A DNA stretch of 8,555 nt from Gammaproteobacteria bacterium (lineage in GTDB: Bacteria; Pseudomonadota; Gammaproteobacteria; GCA-001735895). A program made the translations under genes and the position numbers. This document shows positions 1-5,899 of this stretch, in pieces; the stretch's first letter is position 1, and every line of letters begins with the position of its first letter. The notes beneath the pieces are model-generated. The model was not told where the DNA came from, did no database searches, and saw nothing but the letters and a program-made list of their open reading frames with translations. The stretch lies in contig JARFPR010000387.1 in NCBI GenBank assembly GCA_029288195.1, forward strand, positions 1 through 8,555, given 5' to 3'.

Positions 1-209
1 CGCTTGTCCGCGATGGGACTGGTGATATTTGGATGCTCCGGGGGCAGGAAGACCATCTGGATCTCCCCCAGGTCGGAAGGCATATGCTCGCAACCCCCAC
101 CGGGTGCTATATAGGAGAATAATTCCTCGGGATTTCCGAATGTTACGCTATCTTCTTTAAGTGATTTATCACCATTTTTGACAATAAATTCGACGGTAAT
201 CGGCATCAT
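1..209 (-). CDS. Unrecognised protein, N-terminal part (3' end outside window)
   Basis: About 69 codons are visible before the gene leaves the window. The protein begins MMPITVEFIVKNGDKSLKED and continues with no signal peptide, no membrane segment and no clear motif. A short GGG stretch with one cysteine lies near residue 40 (PGGGCEHMPSD), followed by MVFLPPEHPNITSPIADK. I do not recognise a family. A strong ribosome site and an 84-base gap after the response regulator stop suggest either the last member of the same transcript or the first gene of a new unit. The start could be 209 or 206 (spacings of 7 and 10 bases from AGGAGG). The absence of stops in this frame and the ribosome site make it a real gene with fair confidence. 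Confidence 0.7.
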   Translation of the reverse strand, partial: MMPITVEFIVKNGDKSLKEDSVTFGNPEELFSYIAPGGGCEHMPSDLGEIQMVFLPPEHPNITSPIADK

Positions 210-216
210 ATTCATT

Positions 217-222
217 CCTCCT
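217..222 (-). promoter_or_regulatory. Strong Shine-Dalgarno sequence
   Basis: A perfect AGGAGG lies seven bases before the ATG at 209 and ten before the one at 206. An ATG at 215 is only one base away and is too close to be used. This is the best ribosome site in the window and suggests that the following gene is translated independently and well. Confidence 0.75.
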
Positions 223-305
223 CTGGAATTCAGGTTGAGCTTACCCTGCGCCGAATCCCGGGATTTTGTCCTGGATCAAATTGCCGCAAATGGTTTTACA
301 GGAGG

Positions 306-968
306 TTATTCTTCGACCGGGTCCTCGACACGATGCTTGTGCTCTATGTACATGACCGCGGCTTCGACACGTGAATGCACATTCAGCTTCCTGAGTACTG
401 CCTTGACATGCAGCTTTACCGTTCCATCCGATATACCGAGGTTACGGGCAATCAGCTTGTTACCCTGGCCCTCGGCCATCAGTTCGAGGATCTCGCTTTC
501 CCGCGGGGTTAGCTCACTGAACGGTCCCTTCGATTGTGAAACCGTCATATCACCCTTGACGAAACGCACCAGCACCGAGGTTAGCGGCGGTGCCACCACC
601 GTTTTGCCGACGTGGATATCGCGTAGCGCCGATACCAGGCCATCGGGTTCCATGTCCTTGAGCAGGTAACCGCTTGCGCCTGCCTTAAGCGCGTCGAGTA
701 GATCCTGCTCGTTCGAACTGGTCGTCAACATTACGATTGGCATGGTCAAGCCAAGCTTTTTCAAATGCTTCAACACGCTGATACCATCGATCACCGGCAT
801 GCGCTTGTCGAGTAGGACAATGTCGGGTTCTAATTCCTGCGCCTGCTTGATACCCTCGTTGCCATCACCAACCGCAGCAAGAACCTCGATATTACGCCGC
901 TGCAGCAGGCTGATCAGGCCCTCACGAAACAGCATGTGATCGTCGATTAGTAAAACTTTTAAACTCAC
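306..968 (-). CDS. NarL/FixJ-family response regulator
   Basis: A 220-residue two-domain regulator. The receiver domain (1-120) has the acidic pair D9/D10, the phospho-acceptor D54 in VLLDKRMP, the threonines at 82-83 and the lysine K104 in GYLLKDMEP. The LuxR-type DNA-binding domain (150-210) has LTPRESEILELMAEG and a recognition helix region DGTVKLHVKAVLRKL, ending HSRVEAAVMYIEH. Overall it resembles E. coli NarL closely, including the GYLLKDMEP stretch and the SRVEAAV tail. The obvious partner is the NarX-like kinase upstream; the reductase gene lies between the two. Targets are not shown by the sequence. Regulation of the adjacent dsr genes or of respiration is plausible but inferred. NarL itself should not be assumed as the name because the kinase lacks the nitrate-sensing domain. 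Confidence 0.9.
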   Translation of the reverse strand: MSLKVLLIDDHMLFREGLISLLQRRNIEVLAAVGDGNEGIKQAQELEPDIVLLDKRMPVIDGISVLKHLKKLGLTMPIVMLTTSSNEQDLLDALKAGASGYLLKDMEPDGLVSALRDIHVGKTVVAPPLTSVLVRFVKGDMTVSQSKGPFSELTPRESEILELMAEGQGNKLIARNLGISDGTVKLHVKAVLRKLNVHSRVEAAVMYIEHKHRVEDPVEE

Positions 969-976
969 GATAGGTG

Positions 977-982
977 TCCTTT
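977..982 (-). promoter_or_regulatory. Ribosome binding site deciding a GTG start
   Basis: AAAGGA lies eight bases before the GTG at 968. An ATG at 985-983 just upstream opens a frame of only six codons, so the GTG is the credible start of the response regulator. It also places the conserved aspartate pair of the receiver domain at residues 9-10. Confidence 0.65.
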
Positions 983-985
983 CAT

Positions 986-1963
986 CTATAAGGTCTCGAA
1001 CATAACCTGTTTTTTAGGAATTGCCTGACTGTCAAAAAATTTTTCTACACCGGCCCGAATTTTATCACCACTACAGAGGTAATAATCGAAACCGGCAGGA
1101 TCATCCTGTTGCAGCTGCTCGAGGATGCTGTCTCCCGGATGCTCGCCGGCTTCAGCGTCGAGCGGGATGTATTCGAAGTTGTCCAGCGCATCATTCCAGG
1201 CCCGGCAAAGATTGTTGAGATAGTGAGAATCGTCGCTGTCGGCTATCCAGAACAGGAAAATCTTTTCCGCAACATCGAGCGCCATGGCGTGTTCGATAAG
1301 GCCCTTGATAGACGCGAATCCAATGCCCTCGGCGATAAATACCAGGGGATTGGAAGAGTTCTCGTTGAGAACGAATGAGCCGACCGGTCCTTCCAGGGTT
1401 AACAGGTCGTTTGCCTTTGCAGATTCATCCAGGTAGTTCGCAACCGGGTCCTGTTTATCGAGTCCGATATGGAACTGTAAATTCATATCGTCACAGGGGC
1501 AGCTTGCAATCGGATAAAACCCTGAACCCACCTGGTCAATCGAAAGCGTTGCGCGCTGGCCCGCAAGAAATCTCAGCCGGCTGGTGCGTGGCGTTCGCGT
1601 GCTGACGATTAAAACATCGGCGGCGGGATGATCGATTTTTTTTATCCTGATTGGAATGTTCTGCGTCGGGATGTCTTTGCTGCTCTGGGCCTCGTCGGCT
1701 TCAAGCACAACATCGGATATCGCGGTGTTGCAGCAACCCAGCATATAGCCAATACCTTTTTCAGCCTCGGTAAGTGCATAATCGTGATGTTTTATTTTAC
1801 GGGTTTCTCCTGACACTACGCGGATCTTGCACAGGCCGCAGTTGCCGTTACTGCATCCGTAATTGAGCGCCAGTCCCCCGCGCAGACCCGCTTCCAGAAT
1901 AGATTCTGCACCCTCAACGAAGAACTCGTGACCACTGGGAATGACTGTTGCCTGTGCCGACAT
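986..1963 (-). CDS. [2Fe-2S] ferredoxin / FNR-like flavin oxidoreductase
   Basis: A 325-residue soluble two-module electron-transfer protein. Residues 1-90 are a plant-type ferredoxin domain with YGCSNGNCGLC (C37, C42, C45) and the fourth ligand near C77. Residues 102-325 resemble a ferredoxin-NADP reductase fold: FAD region GFYPIAS (148-154), nucleotide-binding AEGIGFASIKGLIEH (211-225), and YYLCSGDKIRAGV (295-305) near the end. Similar proteins include CDP-6-deoxyglucoseen reductase and oxygenase reductases. The usual RxYS FAD motif is replaced by GFYP, so flavin binding is probable rather than certain. The ATG at 1963 has no Shine-Dalgarno sequence and sits at the edge of the ferredoxin domain, as expected for an internal methionine of a longer protein that begins at 2440. 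It lies between a kinase and its likely regulator, which hints at a redox-sensing or signalling role, though no substrate can be named. The stop is 17 bases before the regulator start. Confidence 0.82.
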   Translation of the reverse strand: MSAQATVIPSGHEFFVEGAESILEAGLRGGLALNYGCSNGNCGLCKIRVVSGETRKIKHHDYALTEAEKGIGYMLGCCNTAISDVVLEADEAQSSKDIPTQNIPIRIKKIDHPAADVLIVSTRTPRTSRLRFLAGQRATLSIDQVGSGFYPIASCPCDDMNLQFHIGLDKQDPVANYLDESAKANDLLTLEGPVGSFVLNENSSNPLVFIAEGIGFASIKGLIEHAMALDVAEKIFLFWIADSDDSHYLNNLCRAWNDALDNFEYIPLDAEAGEHPGDSILEQLQQDDPAGFDYYLCSGDKIRAGVEKFFDSQAIPKKQVMFETL

Positions 1964-2152
1964 AACACGTAAAAACGTTTCGTTAACGAATGGTTGATCT
2001 ATTGTATCATCGTCTGTCGGAATTCTGGCGGTGGCTTGATCAACCCAGGAACCCAGTTGTTGCAGTGCATCGGGCTGTGCCTCGAGTCTGTTGATTTCAG
2101 CGCGCAGTTCATCGGTAAAGCGCTGGTACCGATCAAGTAGTCGTTTTTGTCG
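1964..2152 (-). other. Sense-codon linker in frame between the HTH frame and the reductase
   Basis: This stretch holds 63 sense codons with no ATG, GTG or TTG start in the shared frame. It reads as a charged helical segment (RQKRLLDRYQRFTDELRAEI and onwards) followed by RLEAQPDALQQLGSWVDQ and an acidic linker. The composition looks coding rather than intergenic. It supports a single ancestral gene spanning 986-2440 and interrupted only by the TAA at 2153-2155. A CTG start for an extended reductase is possible but nothing favours it. Confidence 0.55.
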
Positions 2153-2440
2153 TTACAGGTTTTCGCTTAGCGACATGATGCGCGCGGTCAGGGCGACATT
2201 GTCAGGCTTGCGCGCGATGCTATCGGGATTGATGAAAGTGGCCTGCTCGATGATTTGTTCAACCCGTTCGAGCATGCTTGAATCCTCGATCTGGGCGTCC
2301 GGATAAGCATGCAGCAGGTCTGACAATACTATTTCACCTTCGAAGGTTTGCAACTCTCCCGACCTGATTTGTTGTTGCAGAACTCCCCGTTTTACCCCGA
2401 CGAGGCGAGCCGCACGTGAAAGTGAAATTCTTTTCGCCAT
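2153..2440 (-). CDS. Small helix-turn-helix protein, probable N-terminal part of an interrupted redox protein
   Basis: A 95-codon frame starting ATG four bases after the kinase stop, so probably translated by coupling. Residues 6-30 (SLSRAARLVGVKRGVLQQQI and onwards) resemble a MerR/excisionase-type helix-turn-helix, followed by a short EGEIVLSDLLHAYP segment typical of such folds. Residues 52-95 look helical and polar. The frame ends at TAA (2155-2153), but the same frame stays open with protein-like sequence straight into the [2Fe-2S] reductase at 1963. This suggests that the two were one protein of about 484 codons and that the TAA is a nonsense change or sequence error. If the stop is real and functional, this is a free-standing small DNA-binding protein. 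The specific family is not recognised with certainty. Confidence 0.6.
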   Translation of the reverse strand: MAKRISLSRAARLVGVKRGVLQQQIRSGELQTFEGEIVLSDLLHAYPDAQIEDSSMLERVEQIIEQATFINPDSIARKPDNVALTARIMSLSENL

Positions 2441-2444
2441 CGCG

Positions 2445-4103
2445 TCAGCCAGTGGATTCGAGTAGCGCCTTTACCGGCTCGGCTTTGAACTGCAAGTGTA
2501 TCCGGGTCCCATCACCGGGCTCACTTTCGATATCGATGTTGGCATTAATTTCTCTTGCCCGGTCGCGCAGTATATTCAGGCCCAGGTGACGTCCCCCTTC
2601 GGATACGATCGATGATTCTTCAAACCCGATGCCGTCATCCTCGATTAACACGATATTGTGGCCCTCGCGGTAACTGAGTAATACCCGAACGACTTCGGCC
2701 TGGCTGTGCTTGCGGATATTAACCAGGCATTCCTGAACAATGCGCAGCACGTTGAGTTCGACTTCCGCAGTAAATTCCTGCTCCGGCCATTCGTTCTGAA
2801 AATAGACGGGGATGCCCATTTCTTCCTGGGTGCGGCGAATGTTATTCTCGATCGACGAAATCAGTCCCTGTTCGTTTATGGGTACCCGGAAATGGGCGAT
2901 CAACTCACGCAACTGGTGATTAGCCTGATCAATGGTGTACTCGATGCGTTCCATCTGGTGCCAGATGGCCTTTTCATCATTCGAATGAAAAGTCTCGTCG
3001 ATGACGCGAATCTGGATGCGCAAACTGGCGATGGTTTGTGCCAATGAATCATGCAGTTCGTGCGATAACCGGGTTCGTTCCTGCATTACCAGCAGTTCAC
3101 TTTCTTCCTCGAGCAGGCGAAATTTCTCCACCGCGCTGCCGAGGTGTTGACCGATGCTCAGCAGCAGCTCGCTGTAGTCCTCAAGATCGACCGAGCCATC
3201 ATCTTCAAAAAACAAATGAATCGCACCCAGTATGCCTTCGCGGTACTGCAGCAATATCGACAGCACTCTTACCTTTTCCTGCCGATGCGTGCTACCGAGA
3301 CCAAACACGGTTTCATGGTCAAGGCTGTCAATGCGGTAAATGCTATCGAGCTTGATATCACTGGATGGATAGTCAATCGACAGAAAGTGATCGGCGCTCG
3401 CGAGGAAGGTATGATTTATGTCGCCGAGAGAAGCGACGATATCTTTTTTATTTTTGCCTATAAACTGGCGAATAATTCCGGCGCTGGCGTTCAGGTTTTT
3501 GCACAGGGAATCGAGTGATTTTTCGAACAGCTCGTTAAGGTCACGCGCCGCGTTTATGCTTGAAGCGACATCGTAAAGTATCGCCAGTGACCTCGACTCT
3601 CGCGAAATGTAGTCGGTATGTTTTTGCAGCTGGGTCTCGGTATCACGCGAGAGTTGATTGATCATGTTGCCGAGCATGTTGATGTCGCGGGCCAGCTCGG
3701 AAAAATCGCTATCGCCGCTGAGTTCGACCTGTGCATCGAAATTGACGCCGCGCATCAAATCCGCCCAGTCGCACAGTCTCAACAACGGCTGCAATAATTC
3801 ACGCCAGATCTCCCAGAACAGCAACAGCAATAGCCCGATTTCCAAAGCGTGCATCCAGACGACGTAGTCTTGTAAGCTGATAGCAAGGGGGCTGTCGGGT
3901 TTCACCACGCCAATCAGGTTTAACAATAACAGGATCAGAATTGAAAAGGACAGGAATAACAGTCGAAACCTGCCGCTTTTCAGCAGGTTACGTTTTTCTT
4001 TATCGAGCCTGACAAACCATGCGTTAAACAGGTTGGTCTTGCGTAGTAATTTAGGATCGTGTCCAGACATAGCGAGAAAATCGATCGAATAAGATGGTTT
4101 CAT
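2445..4103 (-). CDS. NarX-type sensor histidine kinase with HAMP and GAF domains
   Basis: A 552-residue membrane-bound kinase. Order of parts: cytoplasmic N-terminus (1-43), TM1 (about 46-66), a loop of only some 16 residues, TM2 (83-99), HAMP-like linker (100-152), a coiled stretch, a GAF-like domain (about 170-325), a HisKA_3 dimerisation helix with SHELHDSLAQ (phospho-acceptor expected at His351), and a HATPase with N box ECLVNIRKHSQ (458-468), G1 EDDGIGF (488-494) and G2 GGRHLGLNILRDRA (503-516). The C-terminal half matches the NarX/NarQ/DegS family. Unlike NarX it has no periplasmic ligand domain and no cysteine cluster between the membrane and the catalytic core, so any signal is probably cytoplasmic or membrane-derived and read by the GAF domain. 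The likely partner is the NarL-like regulator at 306-968. The stop lies four bases before the next start. The stimulus is unknown, and it should not be called a nitrate sensor. Confidence 0.88.
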   Translation of the reverse strand: MKPSYSIDFLAMSGHDPKLLRKTNLFNAWFVRLDKEKRNLLKSGRFRLLFLSFSILILLLLNLIGVVKPDSPLAISLQDYVVWMHALEIGLLLLLFWEIWRELLQPLLRLCDWADLMRGVNFDAQVELSGDSDFSELARDINMLGNMINQLSRDTETQLQKHTDYISRESRSLAILYDVASSINAARDLNELFEKSLDSLCKNLNASAGIIRQFIGKNKKDIVASLGDINHTFLASADHFLSIDYPSSDIKLDSIYRIDSLDHETVFGLGSTHRQEKVRVLSILLQYREGILGAIHLFFEDDGSVDLEDYSELLLSIGQHLGSAVEKFRLLEEESELLVMQERTRLSHELHDSLAQTIASLRIQIRVIDETFHSNDEKAIWHQMERIEYTIDQANHQLRELIAHFRVPINEQGLISSIENNIRRTQEEMGIPVYFQNEWPEQEFTAEVELNVLRIVQECLVNIRKHSQAEVVRVLLSYREGHNIVLIEDDGIGFEESSIVSEGGRHLGLNILRDRAREINANIDIESEPGDGTRIHLQFKAEPVKALLESTG

Positions 4104-4107
4104 TGCT

Positions 4108-4112
4108 TCCTT
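4108..4112 (-). promoter_or_regulatory. Ribosome binding site of the histidine kinase
   Basis: AAGGA lies four bases before the ATG at 4103. The spacing is short, but it is the only Shine-Dalgarno-like site near this start. The next in-frame ATG (codon 12, at 4070) has none, so 4103 is preferred. Confidence 0.5.
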
Positions 4113-4121
4113 ATTCTCGCA

Positions 4122-4149
4122 AGTATACCGATTTAAACGATCGAGCGAA
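4122..4149 (-). promoter_or_regulatory. Possible sigma70-type promoter for the kinase-reductase-regulator cassette
   Basis: The 62-base gap between dsrR and the kinase gene contains TATACT (4122-4127, minus strand), a good -10 match, with TTCGCT (4144-4149) sixteen bases upstream as a poor -35. The surrounding bases are A/T-rich compared with the coding regions. The kinase start follows 18 bases downstream of the -10. No terminator-like hairpin precedes it, so read-through from dsrR is equally possible. Confidence 0.25.
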
Positions 4150-4166
4150 CCTGCGTGGCGGAACTG

Positions 4167-4481
4167 CTACTTCCTGGGTGGGACATAGGTAGGATCGTTG
4201 GGATTGAGGAATATAAACTCGGGTTTACCTGGCTCCAGCTCGACGAAGTCGATGGTCATGCCCTCCGCAAGGTCCTTGCTGCCCTCGGAGACAACCAGGT
4301 TGACACCGTCAAAATTCAGAAAATTGTCACCCGGCAGCCGTTGTTCATCGAATCCCATGGCGTAGTGAAAACTGCCGTCGTCCTGTTCCTTGATGGCGAT
4401 ACGTATTGGCAGCGAGTGATTTTCATCCTGGTTCGCGGAAAGCTTTATCTGCTCCAGGGCCGTGCTAGAGAGACTAATCAT
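4167..4481 (-). CDS. dsrR: DsrR, IscA-like protein without cysteines
   Basis: A 104-residue small cytoplasmic protein with the fold pattern of A-type iron-sulfur carriers: an N-terminal ISLSSTALEQIK helix, a central RIAIKEQDDGSFHYAMGF strand region, then NLVVSEGSKDLAEGMTIDFVE. It contains no cysteine, so it cannot bind iron-sulfur clusters through the three cysteines used by IscA or SufA. The A. vinosum homologue DsrR has the same property and was reported to act in post-transcriptional control of dsr expression rather than as a scaffold. The gene starts eight bases after the dsrN stop with no clear ribosome site, which suggests coupling to dsrN. The end of the protein is rich in proline (PNDPTYVPPRK). 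It appears to be the last conserved dsr gene here, since no dsrS follows. Confidence 0.88.
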   Translation of the reverse strand: MISLSSTALEQIKLSANQDENHSLPIRIAIKEQDDGSFHYAMGFDEQRLPGDNFLNFDGVNLVVSEGSKDLAEGMTIDFVELEPGKPEFIFLNPNDPTYVPPRK

Positions 4482-4489
4482 GGCGGTGA

Positions 4490-5896
4490 TTACAGGGCAT
4501 TGGCGACCTCGGTTACAGGTGAGGCCTTGTTGAGTTGCACAAAGTGTAAAAAGCGTTTAACCCAGGGATTCGCCGCTGTATCTCGTAGATGGCTATAGGA
4601 AGCGAGTAAATTCTTATAGACGAATCCGTCATGCTGATGGCGGATGCCCTTGCCTCGCAGGACCTGATAGGCGTATACGGCGTCTTCGGGTAATCCCTGT
4701 AGCACTGAATAATGAAATTCATGCGCATGTATATCATTGCCGGGCTGACGTTGAAAAGTCCAGGGATGCTGACCTTCAATTTCGCCGAGCTTAACGTAGC
4801 CACGACCCTGGGGCTTTTCATGCATGACAGACTTCGCGTCGAGCACGCCGACCATGTCATAGCTGACTTTATTCCAGGTCAGGCTTCGTGACAGGTACAT
4901 TAAGCCACCGCATTCCGCGTAGGTCGGGAGACCGGCTTCGATCGCGTTTTTTATCGAATCGCGCATTGAGCCATTGGCGGCGAGGCTTGCCGCATGGCGC
5001 TCGGGAAATCCACCCCCGATAAAAAGCCCGTCGATGGCGGGCAGGGACTGATCCCGGGTGGTGTCGATCGAAACCAGTTGGGCGCCTGCCTGGCGGAATG
5101 CTTCGAGGTCTCCGGGATAATAAAAGCCGAAGGCGCTGTCCTGTGCAATGCCGATACGTAAACCGGTAAATTCAGGCTTGTGCAGCAATGGCGATGTCGC
5201 CGGCTTAACCGATTTTGCCTGTCGCGCTATTTCGACCAGATTATCCAGGTCGACGTTATCGCTGACCACGCCGGCAATAGTATCGATCTTGTGCCTGGAA
5301 CCAGGGTCCTCGTAACCGGGAATCAACCCGAGATGACGTTCATTGAGGCCGATGGATACATCGTTTTCAACTGCTCCCAGGAACGGGATGTCGGTATATT
5401 CTTCGACCGCCGCACGCAGCTTGGATTCGTGCCGCTTGCCGCCGGTCATGTTAGCGATGACACCAGCGATGTTGACTTCCTCATCGAACACCTGGTAACC
5501 GATTAACAGGGGCGCGATGCCGCGCATGGTGCCACGGGCATCGACGACCATGATCACCGGCGCCTTCAGTGCTTTTGCCAACGCCGCATTGCTATTACTG
5601 CCATCCAGGTCGAGTCCGTCATGCAGCCCCTTGTTGCCCTCGATCAGGCAAATATCAGCTGCCTGGCCACGGTTACAATAGTCGTCAATCGTTTCCTGTC
5701 GGCCGGCAACGAAAAAGTCGAGGTTATAACAGGGCTTCCCGGCGGCCATCCCGAGCCAGATCGGGTCGATATAGTCGGGACCCTTTTTAAATGGCTGCAC
5801 ATCAAAGCCGCGTTTGGTCAGGGCCGCACACAGGCCGATGCTGAGCGTGGTCTTACCCGATGATTTGTGTGCCGCGGAGAGAAATAGCGAAGCCAT
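4490..5896 (-). CDS. dsrN: DsrN, glutamine-dependent sirohaem amidase (CobB/CbiA-like)
   Basis: A 468-residue cytoplasmic protein of the cobyrinic acid a,c-diamide synthase family. The N-terminal half is an ATP-binding domain with a P-loop (SAAHKSSGKTT, residues 7-17) and the KKGPDYIDP motif (37-45). The C-terminal half is a class I glutamine amidotransferase domain with the nucleophile Cys329 in AECGGLMYL, HAHEFHYS (390-397) and the late SYSHLRDT histidine (His436). Cobalamin enzymes of this family amidate corrin carboxylates. In dsr clusters the family member DsrN is proposed to convert sirohaem to sirohaem amide, the prosthetic group of DsrAB. No other cobalamin genes are nearby, which supports DsrN over a true CobB. 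The start ATG lies three bases after the dsrP stop, with GGAGGT ten bases upstream inside dsrP. Confidence 0.92.
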   Translation of the reverse strand: MASLFLSAAHKSSGKTTLSIGLCAALTKRGFDVQPFKKGPDYIDPIWLGMAAGKPCYNLDFFVAGRQETIDDYCNRGQAADICLIEGNKGLHDGLDLDGSNSNAALAKALKAPVIMVVDARGTMRGIAPLLIGYQVFDEEVNIAGVIANMTGGKRHESKLRAAVEEYTDIPFLGAVENDVSIGLNERHLGLIPGYEDPGSRHKIDTIAGVVSDNVDLDNLVEIARQAKSVKPATSPLLHKPEFTGLRIGIAQDSAFGFYYPGDLEAFRQAGAQLVSIDTTRDQSLPAIDGLFIGGGFPERHAASLAANGSMRDSIKNAIEAGLPTYAECGGLMYLSRSLTWNKVSYDMVGVLDAKSVMHEKPQGRGYVKLGEIEGQHPWTFQRQPGNDIHAHEFHYSVLQGLPEDAVYAYQVLRGKGIRHQHDGFVYKNLLASYSHLRDTAANPWVKRFLHFVQLNKASPVTEVANAL

Positions 5897-5899
5897 AAA

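Noticed and set aside
254..265. Perfect 12-base palindrome AATCCCGGGATT in the gap after the regulator
   Set aside because: It has no loop, so it cannot form a terminator hairpin, and no U-rich tail follows. It might be an operator, but nothing else supports that.
178..669. Plus-strand open frame opposite the response regulator
   Set aside because: It overlaps the NarL-like gene and the start of the partial gene, and the translation is serine/threonine-rich with no domain, as expected for an antisense shadow.
2445..4103. Calling the kinase a nitrate sensor NarX
   Set aside because: The catalytic half is NarX-like, but the periplasmic nitrate-binding domain is missing, so the stimulus cannot be nitrate by the known mechanism.
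4126..4132. TACCGAT on the plus strand, close to a NarL heptamer, overlapping the possible -10 of the kinase promoter
   Set aside because: It is a single imperfect heptamer without a partner in the 7-2-7 arrangement, so chance is likely.
4490..5896. Cobyrinic acid a,c-diamide synthase of cobalamin biosynthesis
   Set aside because: It belongs to the same family, but the location between dsrP and dsrR and the absence of cobalamin genes nearby favour the sirohaem amidase DsrN.
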